This document shows, piece after piece, positions 46,891 to 59,826 of a DNA stretch of 64,000 nt. Under the pieces are notes generated by a model, which was not told the origin of the DNA, searched no databases, and saw only the letters and a program-made list of their open reading frames with translations. Each line of letters starts with the position of its first letter. The stretch's first letter is position 1. The position numbers and the translations under genes were made by a program. This stretch comes from Rhopalosiphum padi (lineage: Eukaryota > Arthropoda > Insecta > Hemiptera > Aphididae): positions 14,828,865 through 14,892,864 of the forward strand of contig NC_083599.1 in the NCBI RefSeq assembly GCF_020882245.1, read 5' to 3'.

Positions 46891-48309
46891 AGTAATAACA
46901 AATATTGTGAATATGTTTTTTTCAATATTTTTGAAATGGTAAATTAACAACTCATAAAGAACCTTGTGTTCAATTTTCAAGCATTTTCATCAGTGAAAAA
47001 TGTTTTAACGACATTTATAGAAAAAACTAAAAAAAAATATCGTTTATAAATAGCTCATAAAAAGTCAAAATATTTTTAAAATTGTGCTATGAGTAGTAAA
47101 TGCTAATAATAACGTTTGATTAAAAGTTCAAATATATACGATTATTCATTTTTAACCGGCTTTTTCGATAAATGGTTTTGCCTAAAAATGTTCGTTTTTC
47201 TCAGTTATTTTGAAAAGTATTGGTAATTTTTTGATACTGACTTCTCTTATATACATATTAAATTCAATTTTATATCAGAAACTTCTTTCTAAGTTAAAAA
47301 TCTAAAAATATTTTCAACTACTTATCGTGTACACACGTCGTATTGTAAAAATTATATACACAATACAAATACATCGTTCAGCTCAAAATCAAAAACAATA
47401 TTTTATATTCAGAAATCAAATCGATTTCTTTAAAATTAGTCTTTCTTGTAATTTCTATATTGAACATTAAATTAAAATTAAAAAAGTCTTCAGTCACAAT
47501 AATAACCTGGACATTGTCAAAACCAGTTTTAGTTGTTTTACATATATTTTTGATCTCAAATATGACGGACAAAGTATAAGTATGACAAGAAATAAATGAC
47601 GTAATCCTGAATGGTAAGAAAAATATTTAATGAATTTCGCAGAGATATGGAAAGCCTGGGAAAATATCTAATTATCCTAAGAATTGTGATAAAACCAATT
47701 AGATAAATAATAAACTATAGGTATTATGATATTATATAATAAGAGTTATCTACACGATATTATTATGTTGTAGTATTTCTTGAATACTATATATTATTAT
47801 ACATTATTTTATAAAAATTCTTGGACATACTTATAAACTAATATTTTAAAAATGTATGGAAATATGAGATTTAAGCATTTAGCGTCTGAATTTTATTGGA
47901 AACTACTGTATAAATATACGTATATCAAATTATAGAGTAATAAAAATGATTCTGAATAAAATTTGAGATACCCCTTTGCTATTTTTGGCGTAATGTGGCA
48001 GCGTGGTCATTTACAGCATCAAACGTACGTCTATTTTTATTTTACACAATACCTACTCATATAAAATATAAATGTTTAATACATCTATACACATATGAAT
48101 TATTCTTTATAATCATTTGTTATATTCTGTTCAGAAAGTTACTTTTAAAAAGAAATCAAATTCGGTTCTTGTTCCTGATATTAAAAAATAAAACCAAGTT
48201 CTTTATTTGTCTATTTTAATATATCTATAGAGTATAGACAATGTATATACATTTTATCATAGTATTTGCGCAGGAACTTATACACGTATATATCCATAAT
48301 AGTATTATA
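46891..48309. other. AT-rich non-coding stretch
   Basis: No gene recognised. Frames at 47378-47572 (minus) and 47995-48219 (plus) are low-complexity. Confidence 0.45.
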
Positions 48310-48311
48310 TA

Positions 48312-48782
48312 CAAAGTGATTACTTCAATATTAGACACTCATCAACTCTAAAACTATTAACAACGTTACATATATTTTAATTTACTATTCCGAAATAAAA
48401 TATTTTTCTAAGATGTTCAATGTATAGAAATCAAATTTTCAATAACTATTTGATATCAGTTATAAGTAATTAGACTTTGCACGAGTAGAGTACATAGATA
48501 TATATTTACTATAATATACCAGCATTTTGCAGGCAGCGCATCATTTCTGCACTCATATATAAACATTAATATATAGGCACTAATTTATAACTAATAGTGT
48601 TGTCATTTTCAAAAAAAACATCCTGCTTCGAAAAATGAAATGAAAAGTTAAATATATTATTGTCTTTTAAAAAGTAACAATATCAACAACGATAAAAAAT
48701 ATTAATTTTTTTAATTAAATAGTTATTCATAGACCTTAATATACGTTTCTTAGTAGTTATAACCTTTAAGAGAACCACTCTG
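48312..48782. mobile_element. Possible TA-flanked MITE, 471 bp
   Basis: The left end CAAAGTGATTACTTC and the reverse complement of the right end CAGAGTGGTTCTCTT form a short imperfect inverted repeat. TA lies outside both ends (48310-48311, 48783-48784). There is no ORF. The short, imperfect ends make this uncertain. Confidence 0.45.
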
Positions 48783-48784
48783 TA

Positions 48785-50940
48785 TATAATAGTATTAAGC
48801 AAATACAGATCTCTAGTCTATACTCTATGTTATGTATATTAATGTGTTTACCTACCTATTTTCATTTAAACATAAACTATGGTGTAACAACTGCGAGCAT
48901 TCGTGTAATCTCTACACGAAGCCAAAGAGACATGTATATATAATTATATTATATAATATCATATAGTAATGTACATACGCATAATTTTATAATATTATTA
49001 TAGTGTTCTGAATGCTGTGTACTTCGAATAGGAACTCCGAAAAATATTTTTTTCATCTTCTGAATGAGTATTGTTTCATTCAACTCCAGTCGCCGGATAC
49101 TTGTACTGCACGTAGATATATATAATATATATGTATATACGTATACGATCCAACAGGGCCGTCTTGAATAATTCCCAACCTTCAATTACGTGCCTACATA
49201 TATGTAATATGTTAATACATGAGTAATAAAACAGACATCTCTTTTAATCGAATGTCATGTGTGTAGCGGACGGTTACAATTTCGACACCGTTTTTTATAG
49301 ATAGGTACTGCATAATACATACCTATATGTACGTGTACACGCGCGTACAAACTATTGCGTCCACTTTGAAAAATATTCTGCGCCCCCTTTATAGGTATAT
49401 GTGTACGGGCGTTTAATATTGTAAACATTTTAATAGTATTCGATTTTACATCATACGAATAATATATATCAATATATTATTACCATAAAGGGCCATAGAC
49501 CGGCATCATATATATTCCGAATAATACTAATTTTTCTGAATTCTATATTGCGAGTACCAATTTTGCCTGTCTACGTGGGTATGATTAATTTATGACTGTA
49601 ATATAATATTATGCTGATTGCGTAGTTTCTGTTTTACGGTCAGTATACCAATATTGAAGATATTACTAAAAAAAACTAGATGAAAGTGCACTTTTCACGG
49701 AATTGAACAAAAAAATCCTTCAAGAGAACGTAATAACCAAATTAATCCGTTAAAATATATAACTACGTACTATTTCTCGTGACTTCACTCGCATATCTAA
49801 CAGTTTATTTTTTTTTTAAGAAAACCAATTTGAGCTTAAGTGTGTTTGATTAATTGTATCAAAAAGCATTAATACCTGTACATTTCAAGTAAATATATTA
49901 TTTTTCAAACGAGATTTGCCACCCCATTCCACTTAGGCGTTGAACTTATAAAAAAACACTTCTTAAACAATATCTAGTATCTACAATATACATACGTACC
50001 GGGTTAGTCTGCACCATTCAAAAGAAACAGAAAAGTAAACACGTCAAGAATACAGCATCTTCGACCTATATTACCTATATAAGACGATATTAAAAATATA
50101 ATAATCAATCAAACATATTATATAAATATTGGCATAATACTAACCGAATGTAAAGCAAGAAAAAAACAAAATATCCAAATTGCCTGCAATGATCGGAAAG
50201 GGTTGAAAAAATTATTATAATATATAGAATAAACCTGCAGTGTAAATATACATTTATAATATTATAATAATTATGAATTATTTAATAGGTTTATTGAATT
50301 TAATTTAAAAAAAATTTTATCTACACTAAAAATGTGAAATATTATTATTAAAAAAATGTATAAACTCTCTTCAATGACCACGATGCCGAGGGATATTTCT
50401 TTGAATAAAATAAAAAAACGACGACTTCCAAATTCTTACATTGTTTAGGCAAGTTTCATATTCATATACCTATCAAGCAAGAATACCTATGTTAATATAA
50501 TATATATAAAATATATACTCGTAATATAATATGTATAGATACTATCATTGATGTTAATACTAGTATTTTATAATCAATGATACTATATTATATAGGTCAT
50601 ATAAGTTCATCGCGTTTACTGTGTGTTATAAAATGTGATATATAAATGATAAAACATATTGTGACAGCCAATGTGGCACGTTCGTCTTTTCAAAGTACCT
50701 ATGTATATTATAAATTATAATATATTTATAACATAATATATTATTATGGTATTATTTTAGACCACTGTCCGTCGCACATCCGTTGTCGTCGGCTAAATTA
50801 CACCGCACATAACAATAACATAATGACGTAGGTCGTAAGAATATAATAATAATAATAATATGCTATAATATGCGGGAAACACAAAACGAAACGAATATAT
50901 TATTATAATTTAGGTATAATAATAATGATTATTATTATTA
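48785..50940. other. AT-rich non-coding region
   Basis: No gene recognised. An (ATA)n-G-(TTA)n inverted run lies at about 50919-50953 at its right edge. Confidence 0.45.
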
Positions 50941-50953
50941 TTATTATTATTAT

Positions 50954-51324
50954 CATATGACAAGACGGGCCGGTCCGCTGTGGTGGATGTGTGCGCGCGC
51001 CGTGTGATTTTTTATTTTTTTCGCGTGCGCTCACTCAAGCCCCGCAAATTCGCAGCGGTGCAATACCTGTATGATGGCTGTAAATATAATATATATATAC
51101 ATAGACATAGTATAAGACGTTGATGGTAATAATAATAATATATAATAATGCGCGTAAAATATTGTCGTTTTCTTTGTGAGTTGAAAAGAGACGGCGCGTA
51201 CAATAATAATAATAATAATAATATGTACATGATATATGAATGCACTCATACAGGTGTGTGTATATGGTATAAATAGGCACCGCCGCCGTCGGAGGAGGTG
51301 GCGCCAATATGCACAGACAATAAT

Positions 51325-51355
<31 letters not shown>

Positions 51356-51620
51356 TAGGAAATATATATTCAACGTTTGTGTGTGTGTGTGTGTGTGTGT
51401 ACTGTGCGACCAAATTATATGTATTATGTGATATTCGGTGCGGGGGCGGGGGTGGGTCGGCCGAATATTATTATCCGTGTGAAGCCGCGCGACGGTCCGT
51501 TGTTTCTGCCGCCGACGCCGACCGAACCCTGTTGCACCGAGAGAGCCGCTGCACCAGTGTTGATTTGGTTGTTTTTTTTCTTTTTTTTTTTTAATCGGCG
51601 GTTCGATCCGTTTATAGTAG
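50954..51620. other. CpG-rich island with inverted CA/GT repeats
   Basis: CpG- and GGC-rich segments lie at 50960-51060, 51270-51310 and 51435-51560. Overlapping frames on both strands are repeat-driven (Val-Cys, Thr-His, poly-Ile) and none is called. A promoter/first-exon role is possible. Confidence 0.3.
51332..51400. repeat. Inverted (CA)12 ... (TG)n microsatellite pair
   Basis: A CA run at 51332-51355 and a TG run at 51378-51400 are separated by 22 bases. The two arms are complementary over about 23 bases and would form a hairpin or cruciform. Confidence 0.9.
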
Positions 51621-53938
51621 AAGGGGAGTTTCCTTTATCCCACAGAAAATGATTTATTCGATATGGTTTTTTGTTATTATTATTATTATACATTTTTTCG
51701 GGGAACTCGATGAATATTATACAACAACAACAAAAAACGTATGTTTCTATGTATATATACCGATAATAATATAATGTACATTGTACAATAGTTAATTAAA
51801 TAGAAATAGCCGATTTGCCGATTTATTATGTTTTTTGATTCATTTATATATAATATACGATTTGAGGCCATCGCTAAAACCAAAAAAAGGAAGAATATGA
51901 AATTAAAGCTTTTCTCATACGCAGTTAAACATCATTATGTATTGTATTTATATTATTATTTTACTATACTTATGTATTTGGACGTACAAGATGCCCAATG
52001 GAAACTGAAGATGGTCAGTTAAATAGAATTTTTAAATTGGTGAATTGGTCACACGACATACTTATTAAAAAGATAATATATTTTTGAATAAAAATTAACA
52101 TAAGTCGAATTAAACTATTTACAATATAAATATGATACGTCAAATCATAGGTTCTAGGTTGTTTATTACATATTATATTATTAAATTATTTAAATATACA
52201 TTAAACTTATCAACAGTTTTACATGAAAATGAATCAATATGAAATATATTAACTAGTTGCATTACTCTATATTAATATAGGAGAATTTCGACCATAATTG
52301 GTAGACTGGACTAGAATGGTACACAAAAAATATTTAATTGTCGAGTACTATGATTCGGAACCAGAAAGCTAAGGTTTGAAAGTAATTCTGGTTAGTACAT
52401 TTGTCCTATAAGAGTATCGTAGTTTAAAGATAAAACAAAAGTCTAACCTGTTCCTTCGTATCTCCTAGGATTCTGTGTTTAAAACTTTAAAAGCGGTTGG
52501 TAAAAAGTCTGAGGTTGGCGTTGAATGTCACAAAATCTTAAAAACCGATTTTGTATCGACTCTATTATTTATATCGGACCCATTTACTAGGCGACACCGA
52601 ACAAATAAAGTTGTATTCCAAAATTGACCACATATATACGTATACGTAATACGTATGAGGAATAAATGAAGGGCTTTTAATGCATGTGGATTATTTATAA
52701 AGTTTTTACAGCTTCGATTTATGAAATCTAACGTTTAGAACTTTAGACGAAACTTTGATCGGAAAATGTATAAGTAATGGTCATTAAATGATTGAAATAC
52801 GTCGAATGTTTTGTTTAGGTCATAATTCTTATAGACGCGAGGAAGTTCAGAATCGTTTAAACTGTAGTGATAAAGATATGGTGTTCGTTTTTTCAATAGT
52901 ATACTGCACTTTTAGTTACATCAGTCATAGTGGACGTTTATATCATTTTAAAGTAATTCAGCATAATTTGGGGCCTTTATATATTAAATACGAAATAATT
53001 TTAAGTCATCCGCAAAGACCACTTACGTGAATTAATAACGTAATAAATTAGTAGGTATATATTTTATATTGAAATATAATGTGATAGTCGATAGACGACG
53101 TCCCAGATAATATAAATATAGTAATTATAACTAACCACAGACATAAGAAGAGGAACGTTTAATTTATTATAATAATATATTATAGTAATATAGTGTTGGT
53201 ATTATATAATATATACAATATATTATGTTACGGTAAAACTGGTAAAAGTACGAATACCGGTGAAATCGGGGATTTACCGCTAAATCTTATATTTTATTGA
53301 CTGCTGTCGGTTTGGTTAAGCCAAGTAGTTAGGACTTTTACAAACGATTTATCTGATAAACCTTGAGTGTAAGCAATCTGAAAATGTTTACCAATTGCGC
53401 GATATTTTTATTTTTCTCCTATTGCTTTATACCTACTCGTACCTTTATAATATTACAATAATATATACTTTAATTTAATAACAATAAAAATTATTATCTA
53501 TTTAAGTATGTTAATTATTAGCTGCTACTTCAGCTATAGGTACTACAAATAAAAAATGTATATTATTATTAAATATTATAACTATTTATATGAGGTATTA
53601 TTATAAAAATTGAAATTATTGTTATAAATAAGGTGTATTTTATTAAAAAAATGATTTATTGATGATCGGCTATTATGACATCTCTAGTTGCACGATACAT
53701 TTTTGGATCGACGTTTACATTATATACTTTATTAATCCTGGTCCACCATTTAAATAAAAGAGTTTCAATACCAACCATTTGAGTACTTGACGATTACAAA
53801 TTTAAAAATCTAAAATTATTGCAAAAATTAAAACGGTTTCTTCGCTTAAGGTGAACTGATTTTGAATGAAAAGTTGAGTGTTCTTACTTTTTTATTTGGA
53901 TAATAAAAATTTACACGCACAACTTGCATAACACCACA
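51621..53938. other. AT-rich non-coding region
   Basis: No gene recognised. The 80-codon frame at 52788-53030 (plus) reads somewhat protein-like but has no motif or context. A CAACAACAACA run lies at about 51721. Confidence 0.4.
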
Positions 53939-53946
53939 GCCACTAG
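53939..53946. repeat. Left target-site duplication of the 2.5-kb hAT element
   Basis: GCCACTAG, identical to 56471-56478. Confidence 0.9.
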
Positions 53947-56470
53947 CAGTGCTTGAATTAGGGGAGGAAGTGGGGGGACGGAGTCCGCCTTCTTTTTTCT
54001 TTTTTTCTTTAGCATACCCCTTCTATTTATTTAAACGGAACGCTGGAAACGCAACATTTGATGTAGTGAATTTGTAAATCATCAATTTTTTCTGATGCAA
54101 AATATACCTATTACCTATAACCTATTATAGAGCCATAATATTTGTGTATTTGTATCGACTATGAAAAGAAAAAAAATTGGTTAATAATAATCAATCGTTA
54201 GGCTGCGGCGACCACACCTAGACCTTTTTTTCTATGCGACCGCTGCGATCCTAGATATTGTGAACGTAACTATTTTTCACTTTTATTAAAATAATATATA
54301 AAAGAAAAATATGTCAATATGTCAAATCTATGAGTGCTTTTTCAACAAATTTTACACTAATTCGCTATTAATATCGATTGGCTACAGTTGAGTTAATTGC
54401 TCATTTTTTATAGGAAATCTATATTAAAAATAAATATTCATAACTAAGTGCTTATAAATAATAAACTTAACTAAATGAACTTGGATATATGTATTACTAA
54501 AAAAGATCTTGTATAATAGACAATTATTATACGTTACAATTTTACCAACACTACCAAAAATAAATTAACGTTTTCGTAATGTGTAAAATGTTTCGAACAG
54601 ATTCGTATGTCATTCAACGACATCACAGCCACCGAATAATCGGATCAGAATCGAATCGCACGCGTTGTCAGATCATTACAGCGGCACACGAGACGGGCAG
54701 CTCAAACGAGAGCGATACACCCGTAACGCGGAACTCTGACGAGTCACTGGAACTGTGCCATATGCTCGCTAGATGAGACGTACGCGCGACTTGTCATTTC
54801 TGCGGAACGTAACCCGCCGTAACTCTGCGCATATGTCGACAATGCCGATAAAGCACAGGGAAACGGGGTTTTACGAATATACGTTCTGTTTGGGAAACAT
54901 ACTTGAACACTTACGAATAACGTATTTGAATGACTGTTGATTGCATAACACGGAAACAGAAAAAATAAAATATGCATTAACGCAAATATTTAATACAGAT
55001 GTGACGATCAGTGTTCGCGCAAACGCAACAAACCAACCACTGATGCACTGTCCAAACGGTGTCAGACTTATATTATAGGCCACGGAACAAGGCCAAGGTC
55101 GAATTTTGTTTGTGCATATTAGAGCTTGAGCTAAGGAAATGTTAGAGCTGCGAATAGGTATGAATATAGATATGAATAAAATCACTATTTAATAATACGA
55201 GTACAAGCAATGTAATGTGCAGGCAACATAATATGTTAAAGATCAAAAAATATAGACACCAGATGCCTTCCCTAATCGCGCAAGTCTGCCCAGGGTGGGT
55301 CTTGCTACGACGGAGGAAAGACAGTGAATGTTAATGCTGGTCGTTTCACCGGGTCTTTTATACACAGGACCGATATCGTATTCTGTGACAGATAACAAGA
55401 AACCGTAGAAACCCCAATAGTGCAATCGCCGATAAACGCACAATTTAAATAAAAGTTATTATGAGAATAAAATAATTATAATAATAATAATAAAAATAGA
55501 AATATTAATAATAATAATAAGATTAGGAATAAGAATAATAAAAATGATAATAATAAAAAGGAAAAGAAGAATCTAGAACCTTATCCGTGCATCTCCCCCA
55601 CACCGAACGGAAAAATCCCCCCTCTCGGACAAAAAATTAAAAGTTAAAATATTAAACAATTATTTATTATGTACAAACTTTTCACGGGATTTTAATACTT
55701 TTCCAGAGTTTTTTGCAACACGTTCTTTTCGTATTCGCGTACCTAGTTTGCGTCTTTTGAAAGCCGTGCGTATATACGACTTTTTCGCCGTACGACCGCC
55801 GACAACAGTCCCCCAGACGTTTTTCTTCATTCTTTTTATTTTCGCACATAGGATCGCGGACGTCGATCGATGTACGTGATATTTATTCTATTGTTATTGC
55901 TTTAATGTACACGTATATAATATACGTTTGATTCGAAGCCCATTTGTCGATGTACAATACTGTTTTTTTTTTTTATTCAATAAATTGCATTATATATTTA
56001 TATTATTTTGGTTGTTCTCGGTAGCTAAACGTTTACGTCATATTTATATCTTCAACCACGGGTTGTGCTGTATACCATAAAATCATTTCTCGACGACGTT
56101 TGTGTCGCACAATACTGTATGTCTGTATACATGGGTATATTGGTGTATATATATATATAGGTAATAATACATGATAAGTTTTTCGTAGGTGTATTGATGG
56201 AGTTATTATAATAACATGTTAAATATCTTTATAAATCGTAATTTAAATTATAATGTCATTGGATGATGTGTAATAAATAAATAAGTGTTTCTTTATTTTA
56301 AAATATTTTTATATAATAAATGTAATGATTTTTGGGGATTATGGGTGGCTGAAGGTGATGTGGGGGGGCTTTGCTCCGCACAGTAATGTGATATTGAATT
56401 TTGTGTGGAACGCTCGTTCATCCAACATCCACTGAGTCCCCTTTCTAGTTATTTTCCAAATCAAGCACTG
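53947..56470. mobile_element. Non-autonomous hAT-type element, 2524 bp, with unusual interior
   Basis: The ends are CAGTGCTTGAATTAGG and, reverse complemented, CAGTGCTTGATTTGGA: ten identical bases then a degenerate extension. Identical 8-mers GCCACTAG flank it, as expected for hAT transposition. G-rich subterminal blocks (GGGGGGACGGAGTCC; GGGGGGGCTTTGCTCC) lie inside both ends. No transposase is recognisable. The centre (about 54570-55445) is GC-richer than the rest, contains minus frames of 104 codons (54871-55185) and 66 codons (55243-55443), and carries a TATA-like box. An ATA/AAT-type microsatellite follows (about 55465-55560). The interior may be captured sequence (inference). Confidence 0.8.
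55355..55362 (-). promoter_or_regulatory. TATA-box-like site inside the hAT element
   Basis: On the minus strand TATAAAAG is followed by a GC-rich flank (GACCCGG) and, roughly 30 bases downstream, by CATTAACATTCACTG, a reasonable spacing for a start site. Transcription would run leftward across the GC-richer interior and the 104-codon frame. Confidence 0.3.
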
Positions 56471-56478
56471 GCCACTAG
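56471..56478. repeat. Right target-site duplication of the 2.5-kb hAT element
   Basis: GCCACTAG, exact match to the left copy. Confidence 0.9.
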
Positions 56479-56572
56479 CGGCACTAACCAAGTAGGTAAT
56501 GTGCAGGATCAACTACTGTACTCTGATCAAATTATATGATTGCCCAATTATAATGATTATTTTATATTACCT

Positions 56573-57243
56573 TCATGTTCTGACTCGTTTTTGCAGTTCA
56601 TCGATATGAGATTTTTCTCGATGTTGCTTAATTGTTTGTGTCTGGTGTATTACATTTCCTATATCTCTTATTTCAACATATTTTGTTTCTTTAGGTAATT
56701 CTACTTTTTAGAATTTCCCGTTTAGTAAAGTTTCATTAGGTTCCTCGTCGACTTCAATTTCTTCATCGATCTCGCAAACATTAACTTACTGATTTTGCAT
56801 TTGGTTTTGTAAGCAGTACCGATAATATATCTCTAAACCTTTTTCTGTTTGAAGTTTCGGTAGTACATTTTTGGGAGAATTGAAATTGCTAATCCCATTT
56901 TCCAATGGACCTATATATCAATTTACTAATTCTACTACGAAACCTTTTCCATATTTATAATAAATTAAATTATATATAACTGTGTATTATACCTATTACA
57001 CAATGTCGGGTGTTAACTGTTAATATTATACGAAATACGAACAACTGTTTTATCATAATATGATAAAATATATATATATATTTATATATAATATTATGTC
57101 TTTTGAATAATTGAGTAGGTAATATATTGTCAAAGCTAACTTCCTTTATCATGATTTATATTTAAGTCAAAATTAAAATTACCAACGTCTATCGCGGTAA
57201 AATTGTATTTGTTGCATATAATAATTTTAATTTTTGCAGTACC
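56573..57243 (-). pseudogene. Decayed coding sequence of unknown family
   Basis: Three minus-strand segments read as credible protein although broken. The first (about 57243-57135) includes FTAIDVGNFNFDLN. A shifted frame (57152-57090) includes SFDNILPTQLFKRHN and then runs into TA-repeat sequence. The last (about 56970-56573) is one frame of roughly 130 codons with three internal stops, including YIGPLENGIS and an acidic EIDEEIEVDEE stretch, ending at a TGA (56573-56575). Charged, non-repetitive composition over one frame in AT-rich DNA is unlikely by chance. I cannot assign a family; a transposon protein or an old endogenous-virus protein are both possible. It is clearly inactive. Confidence 0.5.
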
Positions 57244-57336
57244 TAATGTATTATGTTAAGTAACGTAAATTTGTTATCATAAAATTATAACATAAAATAA
57301 TAATATAAATCAATGTACTATATATAGTAATATACT

Positions 57337-58568
57337 CAGTGCTCGAATTGGGAAAAATTAAGTCAAAGAAAGTGTGATATTATAATTAATTAAAAAACAA
57401 ACTACAAAAAAAAAATGGGGTCATAAAGTAAAAAACAAAAAAAATAAAGGGTAAATTTGTAAAATTAAAGGGTCATAGTAGTGATAATAATAATAATAAA
57501 TTAATAAACTATTATCAAAAATAATTTTGATACTAAAAATTTTAAAATTCGTTGTATTATAAATTGAAATTCACATTTTAATAAAAATTATTTTGTATAA
57601 AAATTTCCAGAGAGTAAGAACTTTAAACTTTAAAGGACCGAAGTCTTAAAAGCAGGAGTATAGGTGAAAATTTTTGCAAATAGGTAAAAATGGGGGCTTA
57701 AATGTCAGATAACATATAGTCGAGGAAGCTATATATAGCCTTATGCCTCCACAATACCCACCATCGCCATATTAACCAATACAAACAACTTTAACGGAAA
57801 CATTACATAGTATAACTCATGACAATTAATCTAATAAATTACTTAATTAAATAGAAAATATTTATAATATTTAATGCTTGATTTATTATTAAATATAATT
57901 AATAAATAATACTGTTAAGTGCTTACTATTTTAAGATAATATTTTTATTTTTATTTTTTATATTTTGTGAAAAGGTTATTATTTTATCAATATACTAACC
58001 TTTACGAATTGCTACAACAGTCTGATAGTCATTTATGCCCAGTTTCATAAAATAAGTAGTACTGTAATAGATATAATTCTACGATTAAAGTTGAACGGAC
58101 GTAAAATAGTATTCAATAATCAAAATACCGACTTTTTATACAAATATATCTTGTCTTAAAACAAAAATAAGAAGTTGAAATGTAGTTATAACCACTCAAC
58201 TGTAGAGTGGTGTCAAGTATTCCTCGTCGTCGAACAGGTTATTGTATAGTTATGGATTTGTATAATTTAAATTCATTAATAAATCATTGATTGCGATTCT
58301 TCATTTGAGACGGATACTGCAGTTAGCCTATATTACTAAATAATATGTATATTTTAATTGATATTACAGTGATTTATTTTTTATTACTATTACAGCACAA
58401 TATTTTTTATTTTAGATACCTATTGGAGTTTTAGCAAGAAGGAACATAGTATTACATTTTAAACCTTTGACAAGGCATAAAAAATGTTACCAAGAATTAA
58501 ATTTTTAATGATAAATCGTAATAGAATACGGTATTATCATTTGGAATTTAATTATTAGACTAGCACTG
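57337..58568. mobile_element. Possible relative of the 2.5-kb hAT element, 1.2 kb, ends uncertain
   Basis: The left end CAGTGCTCGAATTGGG closely matches the left terminus at 53947. The best candidate right end is TAGCACTG (58561-58568), which gives flanking 8-mers AATATACT and AATATTTT (6 of 8 matching). The right inverted repeat is only seven bases, so the extent is doubtful. No ORF is present. Confidence 0.3.
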
Positions 58569-58576
58569 AATATTTT

Positions 58577-58994
58577 TTTATAATAATTATTAAGTGAGAT
58601 TTATCTCAAAAAGCCATTATAAGTTTTAAAACTTGGGAAGTCTATCTAATTCTTTAAAGCAGAGCTTTCTTTACGCGTATCACTGGTGTGCCACTTATGA
58701 CTCAAACAGGTACCATTATACTCAGCTATTATTTATGCTGTCCATTCATAATATTTAATACGTCATATTAAAAACCGAATTATGCTGTATTGCTGTGATT
58801 ATTTTTTATACATGCTGTGTTACCAGGTTCAGGTGTTACCGTAAAGTTGAAAAAAAAAATCGTTTTTCGACATCTAATTGCAGAGGTCAAATGGTTATCA
58901 AATCAATATTGTTACTACTAACAAAATGTTTAAAATTTGAAAGGTTACATTAGCTAATCTGGCTAACCTCTAATCTTGTTCTAATTTTACTTAC
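58577..58994. other. AT-rich non-coding stretch
   Basis: No gene. The segment around 58660-58740 (ATCACTGGTGTGCCAC) resembles part of the small hAT MITE at 61571, without paired ends. Confidence 0.35.
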
Positions 58995-59051
58995 CAGCAA
59001 TAGATATGTAGTCTTTTGACTTTTGTGTATCGCAGATTTAACGTCGGTGTT
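58995..59051 (-). CDS. Candidate 57-nt internal exon
   Basis: On the minus strand the block is followed by a strong donor (CTG|GTAAGTAAAA) and preceded by a weaker acceptor (TTGTACTTTAG). Read in phase 0 it encodes NTDVKSAIHKSQKTTYLLL with no stop. It lies downstream, in minus-strand sense, of the candidate terminal exon at 59827-59920, so the two would have to be alternative or belong to different transcripts. Support is splice words and an open frame only. Confidence 0.2.
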
Positions 59052-59826
59052 CTAAAGTACAATTCTTGTTCAATTTACTATTTCATTAACTATTTCAAAA
59101 AGTTTTAATCAAAACAACAGTGTTAATCAACTAAAAAGTACAAGACGTTGTCAATTTTGCATTTAAAAACTTTCCAATGTATACAATATGTATAATATGA
59201 TCGTTGGTTACTATTCCAGAGTCGCCACGATTTTCAAATTTAACAACTATTCTGTATTATATAGGTATCATATTTCGTGTATTCTGAAAGCCATTTTTTT
59301 AATTCAAAATATCAATATTAGTTAGAATTTAAAAATAAAACAAATATATTTAGCCATGACTATGCGCAGTCTGTCTAATAGATATACCTATTAAACTAAT
59401 TATTGACATTGTAATTTCAACAGAAACTTTGAAATAAATTTAAATTAATTTAATATTTTATTTAAATTGCATTTATATACATACCTACAACCTACTAGTC
59501 AATAACAATAACGAAATCATATTCATAAAAATATTAAATACAACAATATACAATTTTTTTTTTTGTTATAGAAAACATTAATTTAAATAAATCATTTATT
59601 TTATTCAAAAACCTAAATGAATAATAAATATGAAATATAGTCTCAAAATAATTACATGATAAATAAAAAAAAATTGTTTAATTATACTTTTTTGTTGTTG
59701 GAGAGTGAAATTTCTTTATTTATTTTAATAATTCTCTGATTCTAGAAACCGTACATTTTTTTACTACGAAAATAAAACAAAAACTTTTGACTTTTCACGA
59801 CTTACTAGACTAGAGAAAATCACCTA
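59052..59826. other. AT-rich non-coding stretch
   Basis: Nothing recognised beyond A/T-rich low-complexity sequence. Confidence 0.4.

Noticed and set aside
51597..51615. GGTTCGATCC-like word suggesting a tRNA T-arm
   Set aside because: No acceptor stem, D-arm or anticodon arm can be placed around it.
52788..53030. 80-codon plus-strand frame with mixed composition
   Set aside because: It reads better than most chance frames but has no motif, no splice signals and no neighbouring coding sequence.
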